Positions 1 through 11,351 of a stretch of 64,000 nucleotides of DNA are shown one piece after another. The DNA is taken from positions 16,668,501-16,732,500 of the forward strand of contig JAPNXP010000001.1 of the NCBI GenBank assembly GCA_028753945.1, read 5' to 3'. The DNA comes from Hexactinellida sp. DTS-2022 (Eukaryota > Porifera > Hexactinellida). Each line of letters starts with the position of its first letter. Position 1 is the first letter of the stretch. The position numbers and the translations under genes were made by a program. The notes beneath the pieces were generated by a model. The model searched no databases and was not told where the DNA came from. It saw only the letters and a program-made list of their open reading frames with translations.

Positions 1-2191
1 TTAGGCAACGAAAATACTTTGAGATTAATAAAGAGTTTGTCTCTATTATTATTGTGGATATGAGGAGATAGGACTTAATGAACTCAAAACAATCGGAGAC
101 ACTAACGAGATTAGCACCATAGTATAGTTGATGATCCATAGGTACATCTATTAATGGCATTATATCTGTTATGAGGTTATGACAGATGATGGGAATGAGA
201 CAGGCAGCTCTATCTTCCAAGAGGCCGCAGAGGAATCGCACGACCATCCTATACATGGAAAATACTTCATCAGAGCTAACAAGAAATCTAACAATTATAC
301 ATTCCTTTAACCAGTTCAAGTCACTAAGGTATATAGCTGCCATGTGTTCCTGGATTGTCAAATGTGCGAAGGTCCAAACATTCACTCTCTGGCCTAGTTT
401 CGTTATACTGACATGCACCTGCATGATGGCTAGTCGCTCAGTGGTGTATTCACTCTCGTCTATTCGAATGCGCATGTCTTCCTCTCTAGAGCTGAGTTCT
501 CTATGGAATATTCCCTCGTATGCCTCGTAGCCTATGTCACGGATGCATTTCCAGATGGATGGGTGGAATTGTGACATTCTATAGACTCTCGTTAGCCTCT
601 TTAGTCCCATTCTAGATAACTGACGCCTGACTATGTACAGTATCAGTTCCGTATACAGGTTTGTCAGCGTCTGAGACAGGATGTTAGCTGTCTCGTTAAA
701 GAGAGACGAGAATAGACTGGCGTTTACGGGGACCAGCGACAGTTGATTTATCTCATCGTGTCTGAAGAAAAGTAGTTTCGTGTCTCGTAGCTTATCTGCT
801 GTACAGATTCTTTTCTTAAAGTATGCGTCTCTGTCTGTTGGAGAGAATCCCAGCACCTGGTAGTTGCTTGCGACTTTCAACTCCTGACCATGTTCCTCTC
901 TGATGTTGCTCCAGGCACCGGGCCTGCTAGTCAGTAGGACGGTGGATCTACTCAGGCTGCGTTTCTGCAGCAGCGAGTACAACAGTGTGGTCTTAAATGG
1001 AACATCCTTAATGAATTCATCTGCCCCGTCAATGATTAGTAGCAGGCCCTCTCCTCTTGATTTCGTTATATTCTTTGCTAGAGACTTTGACCATCTGATA
1101 CCAACTGACAATGCAAGGAACAACCAGTTTTGTAAAAATATTTCATCCATTTTCTCTTCCTTCTCCTCTCTCGTTTTTTCCATCACATGCCATTCTTCGC
1201 TACGACAATGTATTAATAGAACGTATTCAAAGTTGGTTATCTTGTTATTGCCATAAAGAAGAGCTAGATATTGGCACAAAAATGATTTTCCAGACCCTGG
1301 GTTACCAATCAAGCATAACACAATGGGTGTATTTGAGTCGAGCGTCGAAATAATGTTAACAAAATCTACTACTTCTAATGACTTCTCCTTTTCGCTCATT
1401 GTTCTTAGGAAATCTATTTCATTAAGACTGGTATCATCACTCGACTGCATTACTATTTCCTTGACAACCGTTAGAGGTGTGTATACTGAATCGAGAGAAA
1501 TTGCCTCATCATCATCAAAGCGGAGATACACCTTTTCATTTTGTAGTTTTGTGTATTCCCTTAGCTTAACAACCCAGTTCTCTTGTTCCCCTAGATCTTC
1601 GCTTTCTAGTTCCTCCACTAATAATGTTTGGAAATTTGTTTTGGTCATCCCATGGAACACATGTGCGTGTTTTTGTACTTGTTCTATTACGTCGTATCTC
1701 TCTACAGCTATCATTGCTTCACATAGTTGTTCTAAGTTTGGGGCTATAATCCCTCCCTCAATAGACTTCTTGAAAGCTGTCTCAAAACTTAAATCTTGTG
1801 TTACTCGCACTGACATTCCACTGCCTATGATTAACTTCCACTGACCCATCTTCACTTCTCTTCTCAACAAACTAACGAATGTTTCAGCGGAAGGAACTCC
1901 AATTTGTTCTTGTGCACTTCCAACTTTGCCACGTATCCATGGTAGTTTATTTGCTATTGGTATGAGATCGTTTCTCCCAATGCTTTCCAGTGAATCGAAC
2001 AATGCCACCGGATCAAAATCTGGACAATCATATTTCAATGCAAATAAAAAATCTATCTGACTAGTTCCTGTTTTCTCAACGATTGCGGAAGGTGTGCCGA
2101 GCTTTTCATGTAGCATTCTTACGTTTTCTTGCGTTAGCGAGTTTGCAAGTTCGTTCATTAACTTTACTTCTTCAAAATTACTCTCTGCCAT
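1..2191 (-). CDS. NLR-type receptor: two death-fold domains plus NACHT (5' part, runs off left edge)
   Basis: Reading the minus strand from the ATG at 2191 gives about 730 codons with no stop before the window edge, so the gene is intronless here and incomplete at its 3' end. Residues 1-90 look like a death-effector-type six-helix domain (a segment ending GRNDLIPIANKLPW). About residues 105-180 look like a second death-fold segment. The NACHT ATPase follows: Walker A GNPGSGKS at 296-303, Walker B LLLIIDGADE at 383-392, sensor-1-like LLTSRPGAW at 419-427, and the winged-helix signature TFAHLTIQEHMAAIYL near 607-622. Leucine-rich or other sensor repeats would lie beyond the edge. Family members act in the cytosol as ligand-triggered oligomerising immune or cell-death receptors; that role is inferred here. 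Sponges and cnidarians have large families of such genes. The NACHT call is firm, and the DED subtype is tentative. Confidence 0.88.
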   Translation of the reverse strand, partial: MAESNFEEVKLMNELANSLTQENVRMLHEKLGTPSAIVEKTGTSQIDFLFALKYDCPDFDPVALFDSLESIGRNDLIPIANKLPWIRGKVGSAQEQIGVPSAETFVSLLRREVKMGQWKLIIGSGMSVRVTQDLSFETAFKKSIEGGIIAPNLEQLCEAMIAVERYDVIEQVQKHAHVFHGMTKTNFQTLLVEELESEDLGEQENWVVKLREYTKLQNEKVYLRFDDDEAISLDSVYTPLTVVKEIVMQSSDDTSLNEIDFLRTMSEKEKSLEVVDFVNIISTLDSNTPIVLCLIGNPGSGKSFLCQYLALLYGNNKITNFEYVLLIHCRSEEWHVMEKTREEKEEKMDEIFLQNWLFLALSVGIRWSKSLAKNITKSRGEGLLLIIDGADEFIKDVPFKTTLLYSLLQKRSLSRSTVLLTSRPGAWSNIREEHGQELKVASNYQVLGFSPTDRDAYFKKRICTADKLRDTKLLFFRHDEINQLSLVPVNASLFSSLFNETANILSQTLTNLYTELILYIVRRQLSRMGLKRLTRVYRMSQFHPSIWKCIRDIGYEAYEGIFHRELSSREEDMRIRIDESEYTTERLAIMQVHVSITKLGQRVNVWTFAHLTIQEHMAAIYLSDLNWLKECIIVRFLVSSDEVFSMYRMVVRFLCGLLEDRAACLIPIICHNLITDIMPLIDVPMDHQLYYGANLVSVSDCFEFIKSYLLISTIIIETNSLLISKYFRCL

Positions 2192-3510
2192 TGTAATCTA
2201 TAATAATATGTACATATTAAAATTAGTCATCTCTTTTCTCTGTAATTTATTTGAATTACATTTCCCTTGCTAATTATCTCATTGCATTTATAAGCACGTC
2301 AATTTGTTTAAGTCTTTAATTAACTAGTTGTTAAATATAAACATAAAGGTAACTAACCCAAGCGTAATGGATGTTAATACCGCGAAGGAAACGAAAGTCA
2401 TCGCAGTACGGTACAAGTGCATTATACCCACCTTTCCTACTAGGTATGTGAATCCAGAGATACAGTATGCTTATACCTGGAACACGGAGACGCTCTAACG
2501 ACTTCAAAGCTTAAACTAGATTATTTTGAGCAATTGAAGAAATTGTTAGTAACAAAAACAAGAGTTTGTTGAGTTTGACGAGTTTGAATTTCCTAAGTGC
2601 AGTATCAAGCTGGGCGACCATTGGACACAGATTGAATATAGGGTGCAGGGAGCGACCCATATCGCAAGGCACCGGTCGACCGGTCGGGTCGGGTCGGTGC
2701 GGGTCGGGTACCGGTCGAACCCTGATCGGCCGGTCGAGATCTCTATATGATCTATTCGATATCATAATGTCATAATTTGTTTTGATTGAATCTGGCTCCA
2801 ATAGCCCTTGAGAGCATAGTAGTCTTAAGGAGGCTTCCTTAAATGGTCTATGGCCATAATATTTATTCCTAAATTATATGACATGGCACTACAGTAGATT
2901 CTTATTCTATTATTTATAAATTATTGCTAGCTATGATTGACCGGTCGACCGGCCGGTCGGGTCGGGTCAAATTTCCAACTGCACCGGTCGGGTCGGGTCA
3001 TGAAAATCCCGACCGGTTCCATTTCTGCGAGTCTAGCCAAAAATGTGCTGTAATTAGTGTCTTCCGAATCATCCTAATATCTTGCTCCTTCCACCGCATT
3101 ATGTATTTAAAGAATTAGCATTCAAGAAATGTTTCGAATCGACCCTCATTTTCGACCTGAAAAAATTGCTAGAATCCATGTACATAGTTATTGAATATTT
3201 AGAACCTCCCACTTTGTAGAAAGGAAATCTTTTAATGAAGTTGAAACCGGGATTAATTATTAGAGACTTGTTTCAAAAACGTTGATTGGAATGATCAAAG
3301 GGGATTTTAGTTTTCCTTTTGGCCACACTATTAATTCACCATTGTAAAATACCTCTGTAACTTATTGAACGCTCTCTGGTCGTTGGAATTTATGAACCTT
3401 TGCAAGTTATGTGAGGTGAGTATGTTTTATCTAATATCAAGTGTGTGAAGAACTCCATCCAAAGCTAAATAATCCTGCATTATTCTTCCAAACTTATGGG
3501 CGTAGCCATA
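2192..3510. other. NLR upstream region and GC-rich repeat patches, no gene
   Basis: No coding region is supported. A segment near 2302-2360 (with an ATATAAACATAAAGG core) recurs in diverged form at 10612-10670, so it is a dispersed repeat or a shared upstream piece. Two GC-rich patches, about 2640-2745 and 2938-3030, are built from ACCGGTC and GGGTCGGGTC units. They belong to the same small element family as the complete copy at 18859-18947. Confidence 0.5.
2938..3030. mobile_element. hAT-like MITE remnant (ACCGGTC family)
   Basis: The patch contains repeated ACCGGTCGGGTCGGGTC units and ends GACCGGTTCCATTTCTG. This matches the right terminus GACCGGTTCCGTCTCTG of the intact copy at 18859-18947. 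The left terminus is lost. Another scrap of the same end lies at about 4243-4275. Confidence 0.55.
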
Positions 3511-3639
3511 GGGGGACGGCCGCCCAAATAGTTTTTGTGGCTACACACATGCTCCAACTGTAATGAAGCTAGATCCAGAATTTGTAATGTCCAGTCGAAA
3601 TGTTTAAAATGTTCCTCAAAGATATACCAAAATATCGTA

Positions 3640-3927
3640 ATATCTCTCTGCGCTTGGCTGACACTACAAGGCGTTCACAATCGGAAGGACAGACTGCCAT
3701 CCCGAATAGCCCTAGCGACGTGTGAAACACGTTCTTTTCGATTTCTTAATTTTGGATAAGCACAGTCCAATAGGCGCTTTCGATATCAACCTTATGAAAG
3801 TAACAACTTCCAGTTTATCGACAATACTATAGGGCTTAGGGATGCTGTATTCGTTCTGCTTCTTAACAGCATTCAACTTTCTGTAGTTCGCAGCGATACA
3901 AGGCTGCCGTATTTTTCCTGTTAACAC
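3640..3927 (-). pseudogene. Ty3/Gypsy reverse transcriptase fragment
   Basis: Read on the minus strand, 3927-3712 carries a short stretch resembling the N-terminal part of a Ty3/Gypsy reverse transcriptase, with the NYRKLNAV block followed by PKP and a VDKL segment. Continuation towards 3640 needs a change of frame and carries stops. No LTRs, integrase or protease were seen nearby. It is a short decayed retroelement relic, not an active gene. Confidence 0.6.
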
Positions 3928-3959
3928 GACATCTGAAAGAACTGAAAAATACTTGGCAG

Positions 3960-6900
3960 GTAGTTGGGCGGATTAGCTAAGCCATCTCTACATGCAGGCG
4001 ATTTATATACAACTCCCATTTAAGTGGCATTCGACGTGGTCATTGTGGGTTATTGGAGGAGGCGTCTCAGTCACTATAGCATGGAGCGATATTTTTTGGT
4101 CCGTCCTGAGAAATAATAATTTTCTAGCATTAGAAAGTGCACTGGTATTGATTCATTAAGTTCTGCACTTTCAGCCTATCTTTCACGTCCAGTTCTTGTC
4201 TGACTAACTCCACTGTGCTAGTTCTAATACTTTCACTATTTGCGCCGGTCAGACCCGACCGGTTCCGTCTCTGGGCTAGAGTCTTATGCGAATTTTATGA
4301 CAATTTCATATCTAATCATTTTTATACTTCATAACCCTTGAGTTAGGTGCGTAGAAAATTTAGCCTGGATATACCCAATTATCCGGGGTTAAAAATCTCT
4401 CCAAAGGGGACTAATTTTACCAGCCTTCAGCGAATTATCTCTACTTTATCTCGAATCAGTCTGAAGTAACACTGTCAGCACTCAGCAAGTATATTTACAT
4501 GAATTATTTAAACTGAATAACTATTCAACCTATTCATATATTTACCATAGTTACGTATATATTATTGTAAATTAATAGAGTATGCATGAATGCTAGGTTG
4601 ATAACTTGATAAGCAATAATTGTCACTAAGCCTCAGGTTATTTATAGTATTGATCCAAAATATCTTCGTTCATTTGAAAATTTGTTGTTTGTTATGTAAT
4701 TACCCCTAACCTTACTAGACGAACCCTAGACACTAAACAACATTTAATAATTGTAATTAACTTGTTACAATATGCATACAATAATTTTGTATTGGTTTTT
4801 ACACAAGAAGATTTGGTTAAAATTTAGATTAATATTTTTATCTAAAAATTTAATTAGCATGGGGACGACAGGCGAAGCCTCTGAAGAACATTAATAGTTA
4901 CTGGCAGAATAGACAAAGGCGATATTGCCCCGGAAATATGTCTGGCTAAGAAAAGTATAATATTTGCAAAGTCCAGCTACCCACATACAATGATTTCACT
5001 ATATGGACATTTTTCTATGAACACCGAGCGACCGTTGCGAGTGTGGAAATTTTTGAGACTTTTCGAGCACATAATAAAACTGTCAGACTATGAAATTCCT
5101 GTCATAAGTCCAGGAATTTGGTTGTTCCTCTTGGAAGTAAGACTTTCCTGGTCGGATCTCCGGTCTATTCCCCACTATATTTTTAATCTCAGTTTAATTT
5201 TGAGCAACACCTTATTTGTTTAACATGTGCACACTAAGGTAATTTTGGTGTTTAGATACATGGGGCTATGATTTTTATTGTATTTTAACGAATAAAAGAA
5301 ACACAAATAATAGTCCAGCAGCCAAATTTAATTGTTGAGCTGTAGAGGGATAAAATGAACTTTAGATGTAGAGACATGCTAAATACTATTTTCATGGGTT
5401 TGTGACAGCCATTTTCGATATATGGAAATTACTAATTAGTCATTTTATAATCTTAACATTTGTAATCTTGACATAATATTTGTGTCTGAAATTTCTCAAA
5501 CAGTCATAAATTGCTTAAAAATCCCAATTAAATGTAGATTCAAAAGTTTCAAATGAAAAAGTTTTACAAAAGGTAGAAATAATAGTTAGATTATCAGAAA
5601 ACATCGGCCAAATTCTGATCATTTTCGATCATTCTAAGATCTTCGATTTAGACAAAATTTTGCCGCATTTTTGTGAAATTTCCGATATCAAGATTTGCAA
5701 TATACGTCAGTTTCTTTAAATGTAATTTAAAATAGAAATTCTTAATTATGGAAATTGATTGCTATAATTGTTTTCATAATGCTAGATTATTCATCTAAGT
5801 CATCAAAGTCATTCGGTCCATGGTAATGTTGAAACGAATGTAATGTTTGAAGAACATCGTATTTTCTATTTATCAAGTATACTGATAAGTATTTTGTGTT
5901 TTATAGACATGTGGTACAACGACAACGTTATTTAGTAAGTAAATGAACTCACTTGCCTCTGAATAGTTGTCGAACTTGATTCGCTGGTTTAGTTGAGTTA
6001 ATATTGTATTCTATAAATTGAGACAATATTCAAATTCACGTTTAAACTAACCATTAAGAAATATACGTATTAATATGCTACAAGTGCATCCAATGTATCT
6101 ATGTACAATTTTGAATATAAAAACAGTTACTGAGAAATTACATTATATAGGAATGTCTAGGGAAGTTAGCAAAATACAGTACCACTTTATGAATCTAATA
6201 TTTAGCACTAAGAAATGTAATAAACTTGCCAATGTATTTATCTATGCACTGTTTTATAGTAACCATATATAACTAAGTACATTCAATTAGGGAAATGTCC
6301 CGATTTTTTTCTGTGTCAATATTATTGACTTAGGCAGGTTAATTTTAACGTTTGATTTGTACTAATTTGAAAGGTATGCGAACGGATCCTTTAAAATGTT
6401 ATGATACAAAATATTGAATTAACTCGTGTTATTTGGGTCCAAAGTGAGTATTGTTCTTTGAGACAGAACGATGATTCTCGGTTTTGGAATGAACAAGAAA
6501 TTGTAAATTCTCTAAATAAAGGTTAAGCATAATAAATACACACATTAAAGTATATAATGTACTCAGTGAGATAATGTGGTTAAGTGTATGCTCGAAAATA
6601 TCAAAATATTGCAGAGAACTTTATACGTTACAGGCCCGAGTTTTATCCAGGCGAATACATTTTTATTTGGTTAACCTAGACAGCAAAATTGGCATAAACT
6701 CCACATAGAAATAATAAGCGTACCAATTACTTTAGGTCTTTTGTGAATCTAGAGCTTTTTGTCGGCAAATTTTTGGATGATTGCTAGTTTGAATTTATCG
6801 TTTGCAACATTTAATGGAACAAATTAATTATGGCATACACTGTGTATCCTATAATATAAATGGAATGTTCTATAATAACCTGGTGATAATTTGTTCTGAT

Positions 6901-7520
6901 ATCAGGTGTAGTAGCTTAATAATAAGAATGATTCGTAAGAATTGAATTTGATTGATTCGTAGATTCAGAGGTTTACCTGTTGATTTACTGAGATACGTGC
7001 AGAGTGTATTACTATTATTAAGTTAGTAAATATACAGTATAACAAGACAGGAATATTATCTGCATACATATTACAAGCTGTAGATTCTCAGAAGAATAGC
7101 CACGTGGTGCATTGAACTGTATAATAGAGCAGTACTGATTGTACAGATTAAATGAAGTATATGTAACTTCATACAATTACATGTTATAATCCTAATTAAT
7201 TTACCAGTATACGATGCGTAGGTTATGTTAAAGGTTCTTTGTTTGGGTTAAATAAGGTTGCAAATTGCAATGTCTCTCGATACTACTTTGTCAAATATTG
7301 TTATTTTGTTATTACTTGGGTGAATTGGCTCAATTTACCCAGTTCGCTTATTCAAATCCAAATTTTTGATGAATTGAGGAATATTCGGTTAATTGGGTCA
7401 AACTTCTGTAAATGTAATCACTCGTGTATAATAGTATATATTTACGGATTCATATTCTAGTAGCATACGTATATTATTAAATAAATAGTTACATCCTTAA
7501 TATAGCATATTTTCGGTTAA
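3960..7520. other. AT-rich intergenic region, no recognisable gene
   Basis: This stretch is strongly AT-rich. Its ORFs are all under about 80 codons with no motif or compositional support. The only recognisable piece is an ACCGGTC-family terminus near 4243-4275. Confidence 0.5.
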
Positions 7521-7526
7521 CATAAT

Positions 7527-7813
7527 CAGGGCCGGCGGAAGCGGTCAGGCCGAACAGGCCATGGCCTCACCACTTTATCAATGATCAAGCCAATAGCCTT
7601 CCAGTCTTCAGGGCCGTAGCCACCAAAATCAAAGTGGTCAGGTTATTCTGACCAACCTGACCGAGTGGTGCCATATTTGGAAATTAATCAACCAAAAGTG
7701 GTCAGGTTGAAACCTGACCAACCTGACCAGTGGCTACGGCCCTGGTCTTACATCAGTAGTTAGGCCGATCAAGCCATGACCTGACCACTTTATAACTGCT
7801 TCCGCCGGCCCTG
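7527..7813. mobile_element. MITE with CAGGGCCGG termini and 5-bp TSD (outer)
   Basis: The left end CAGGGCCGGCGGAAG matches the reverse complement of the right end CTTCCGCCGGCCCTG. The flanks are ATAAT at 7522-7526 and ATAAT at 7814-7818, a 5-bp target duplication. It contains another element of the same terminal type (7609-7744). Confidence 0.85.
7609..7744. mobile_element. MITE with CAGGGCCGTAGCCAC termini and 5-bp TSD (nested)
   Basis: This 136-bp element has inverted ends CAGGGCCGTAGCCAC and GTGGCTACGGCCCTG. It is flanked by GTCTT at 7604-7608 and 7745-7749. It sits inside the 7527-7813 element and is therefore the younger insertion. Confidence 0.85.
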
Positions 7814-7978
7814 ATAATTATATGTATGCAGTATTTACCCCTCAGTATATACATAAATAATGTACATACAATAAATGGAGAGCATTCTAAGCAAGATCGG
7901 GGTGACCAATATCAACGGTCATACAAATTGGCTTTCTCGGGGCCATTCACTCCGAAACATATGATAAATATATATATA

Positions 7979-8548
7979 GTAGAACTTCGTTAGTAACGAA
8001 CATTAGGGGACCGTCAAAATGTGTTTACTTTATCCGAAATTCCTATTAACCGATATCATTTGTATTGAATAGGCGTTGAAGGGGGCTGAAATAGTGTTCG
8101 TATTACAGGGCCGTAGGAGCAGGTGCGGCAGGTGCGGCCATGGCCGCACCAATAATTTTAGTGACCACACAAATATTCGGGAACACATTTAAGTCACCGA
8201 CAACTATAGGAGCGGCATAATGGTATTGGTAAACACAACTGCGTGCTGCTGCCACCGCCAAACTGTTCGTAACCATTATTATAATATCGTATTTGTAACC
8301 ATTAGATTATTTTCCAAGTAGCAACTCTTGCTACTCTTCAATAAAGACTATAAAATTTTATTAGTATTATTGAATTTATGTATTTCCCTTAGTGGAGTAA
8401 CTAAAAATATAGAGTCTAAGCGCGTATAAAGAAGAAAAGATTCATGTATGTTTATAATAAATATGGTTACGTCACTGTGCCGCACCAATAAATGTTGGCG
8501 TGCTACGGGCCTGTATTAACCGTGTTCGTACTAACGAGGTTGTATATT
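7979..8548. mobile_element. MITE with TTCGTTAGTA termini, interrupted by a second MITE
   Basis: The ends TTCGTTAGTAACGAAC and GTTCGTACTAACGA are inverted. The same terminal motif recurs near 17339-17520, 20287-20420, about 32160-32330 and 51990-52165. The element at 8106-8513 splits it. Confidence 0.6.
8106..8513. mobile_element. MITE with CAGGGCCGTAG termini and 5-bp TSD
   Basis: The left end is CAGGGCCGTAG and the right end is CTACGGGCCTG, flanked by TATTA at 8101-8105 and 8514-8518. Both ends carry gtgcggc/gccgcac motifs. The copy at 40761-40906 has the same architecture. Confidence 0.8.
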
Positions 8549-8624
8549 ATTTAATGGTGCCTTAACAATAATATGGCGAATAATAAAAGAAATCATGTTC
8601 CATGCTTGTGAGTACGCTCAAAGC

Positions 8625-8975
8625 TAGCTCACCAGGATATGAATAGACTCTATAGAACGATTAACGATGAGGTATTATTACCTCATGTCTCTTACCATAA
8701 ATTATTAGGGATCGTCGTTGATGAGATGCTATCGTGGTCCAAACATATTGGCTATTTGGTTAACAAATTGATTTAAGATTAAGAACTCTATATACGTAGA
8801 GTCAAAAAGTTTTTACAATTGTCCACCAGGCTCTTTATTATTACTCATTCATTGGTTCTCACTTGGATTATTGTAATACGGTGTGGGGAGGAGCATTTGC
8901 TTGCGAACTAAAACGTCTTACTCTTATGCAAAACAAAAGTGCTAGAGTTGTTCTAGGTGACAAATATACAAATAG
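8625..8975 (+). pseudogene. LINE reverse-transcriptase C-terminal fragment, 5' piece
   Basis: In shifting plus-strand frames the sequence reads like the C-terminal part of a non-LTR retrotransposon polymerase, with segments KLLGIVVDEMLSWSKHI and, further on, LMQNKSARVVLG. Both match blocks shared by CR1/Jockey-type ORF2 proteins. A stop near 8773 and at least one frame break show decay. The foldback element at 8976-10242 cuts the sequence inside TACAAATAG, and the LINE resumes at 10252. Confidence 0.65.
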
Positions 8976-10242
8976 GGGGCTGACTGAATAGTGGAATCTA
9001 GTGGAATCCAGTGGAATCCAGTGGAATCTAGTGGAACCTAGTGGAATCTAGTGGAATCCAGTGGAACCTAGTGGAATCCAGTGGAATCTAGGGTGACTGA
9101 ATGGTGGAATCTAGTGGAATCCAGTGGAATCTAGTGGAATCTAGTGGAATTACTAAATTTTAGTGGAATTGACTGAACGGTGGAATCGAGTGGATTTTCT
9201 AAAAACCGACTGAACAGTGGAATCGAGTGGAATCGAGTGGAATCGAGTGGAATTTGACTGAATAGTGGAATCGAGTGGAATTTGACTGAATAGTGGAATC
9301 GAGTGGAATTTGATTAAATTGTTAAACACCACGTATATGCTATAAGCTACATGTCCATCATATTACGTTAATATTCGCCCATGTAAAATTGTTTGCAACA
9401 ATTAAACTAGTGTTGTGCATGAAGTGACACAATGTGATACTATATTATTATTCTGACTAATCACCTCTATTGAACTGCCCAATGAATACCAACTGGATTT
9501 GCTAAGGAATTGTTGATAAATAATGTTTATAGGATGTGTCTAAATAACATGGTAACAAAGTCTAACAAATAAATACTATTGAGTTACTGTTAGGCTTTGT
9601 TACCATGTTATTTAGACACATCTTATAAACATTATTTATCAACAATTCCTTAGCAACTCCAGTTGGTATTCATTGGGCAGTTCAATAGAGATGATTAGTA
9701 AGAATACTAATATAGTACATATTGTGCCACTTTTTGCACAACACTAGTTTAATCGTTGCAAACAATTTTACATGGGCGAATATTAACGTAATATGATGGA
9801 CATGTAGCTTATAGCATATACGTGGTGTTTAACAATTTAATCAAATTCCACTCGATTCCACTATTCAGTCAAATCCCACTCGATTCCACTATTCAGTCAA
9901 ATTCCACTCGATTCCAGTTCCACTATTCAGTCAAATTCCACTCGATTCCACTCGATTCCACTATTCAGTCAAAGATTCCACTCGATTCCACTGTTCAGTC
10001 GGTTTTTAGAAAATCCACTCGATTCCACCGTTCAGTCAATTCCACTAAAATTTAGTAATTCCACTAGATTCCACTAGATTCCACTGGATTCCACTAGATT
10101 CCACCATTCAGTCACCCTAGATTCCACTGGATTCCACTAGGTTCCACTGGATTCCACTAGATTCCACTAGGTTCCACTAGATTCCACTGGATTCCACTGG
10201 ATTCCACTAGATTCCACTAGATTCCACTATTCAGTCAGCCCC
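8976..10242. mobile_element. Foldback transposon with tandem-repeat inverted arms and 9-bp TSD
   Basis: The outer ends GGGGCTGACTGAATAGTGG and CCACTATTCAGTCAGCCCC are inverted. TACAAATAG occurs immediately outside both, at 8967-8975 and 10243-10251. Each arm is about 600 bp. The outer part is a tandem array of 10-11-bp units (GTGGAATCTA/GTGGAATCCA and variants), and the inner part is unique sequence pairing about 9320-9570 with 9590-9830. The short spacer near 9570-9590 encodes nothing, so this is a non-autonomous foldback element. A 9-bp TSD with long inverted ends is typical of Mutator-like elements; that assignment is inference. Confidence 0.88.
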
Positions 10243-10251
10243 TACAAATAG

Positions 10252-10376
10252 CACTTCGCATTATTATATCTCGACAACTTCCTTGTTATCTGTGTTAAGA
10301 TGGCTTTCAATTCAAAAGAATAAATTACAGATGCTTAATTGTTTATATGAGCATTTATTTGAGGAGCATGTTTAAT
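10252..10376 (+). pseudogene. LINE reverse-transcriptase C-terminal fragment, 3' piece
   Basis: This is the continuation of the LINE coding relic, in the same frame as its 5' piece once the foldback element and one copy of the 9-bp duplication are discounted. It ends at a stop near 10374 after about 40 codons, including LLSVLRWLSIQKNKLQMLN, a typical LINE C-terminal region. The in-frame continuity supports a clean insertion. Confidence 0.62.
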
Positions 10377-10379
10377 AAA

Positions 10380-11351
10380 ACAAAACACACAAAGAGTCAT
10401 TCTATGACCGCAGACTACTAGGAATGATTTGTACAATCTCTAGCTTTCAAGACCAATGATCTCTCAATTTAAGAATTCCTTTGCTTACACTTCAGCAAAA
10501 TTATAATTAACTTCAAACTTTGAATTTGCTAATTTGGGGGGGGGGGGGGCTATTATTGGAGGTAGGCGATTATTCGAATAGGGGCTACTATTAGAGTATA
10601 TAGTACGGTATGTCATTTTGTTTAAGCCTTTAACTAGTTGTATAAATATTAAATATAAAGGTAATTACTCCAATAAAATCAGTTGTTCTCTGTCAAATTT
10701 AAAAATCTATGTTTAAATGAAATACTCTCGTGATGGATTTATTTCTCAACTAATCAATGAACTCATTTTTTTAATGAATTCCTGTAATTATTTAATTAGA
10801 ATATTTTTGATTTGTTCTCTGCAGTTATATGTTTCGTTTTTGTTTTTGTTGTTTGTTTTTCATTGCCTCTTATGTACATTTAACTTTAACTATCTATCTA
10901 TCTATCTATCTATCTTTTATCTACGTATAAAGAATACATGAGACTTTACAGGTTAATTATTCCAGCTAGTTTGTCTCCACTAACCAAAGGATTTATAATA
11001 CTGGCGCTTTTGATCCTGGAGATGTTTGATTAATCTGTTTTAATTAATGTGTAAATTATTGTATATTATTCTAGAATCTAAATGCTTTCATATCATTCAA
11101 AATGATGATAATTCTTAATTTCTGACAAAAAAACTATTGCTACATGTGCTGTTAGTCTAGAATATTTGCTTTGAGGTACAATGCTCTCTCCCATGTTTTT
11201 AAAAGTTAAAATCTGATCATATATTATTCAATTATTCAAGGTTACAACTTCACAATAGTAAATGATCATAGAATATAATTATCAACACTATTATTAGTAT
11301 AATTACCCGCGACGACAAACTATGTAATGTAGTAGGTATGAGCAGTCACGA
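10380..11351. other. Intergenic region with G-run and (CTAT)n microsatellite
   Basis: No gene is supported. It holds a 14-G run at 10536-10549, a diverged copy (10612-10670) of the segment upstream of the NLR, and a (CTAT)n microsatellite at about 10890-10915. Confidence 0.6.

Noticed and set aside
2511-2801. Arg/Pro-rich open frame on the minus strand (and its plus-strand twin)
   Set aside because: It is a translation of the ACCGGTC/GGGTCGGG repeat patch, with no independent coding signal.
9822-10055. Open frame rich in PLDSTIQ-like repeats
   Set aside because: It lies wholly in the right arm of the foldback element and simply reflects the decamer array.
9000-10230. Possible CRISPR-like regular repeats
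   Set aside because: The units are contiguous decamers in inverted arrays without unique spacers, and the context is eukaryotic.
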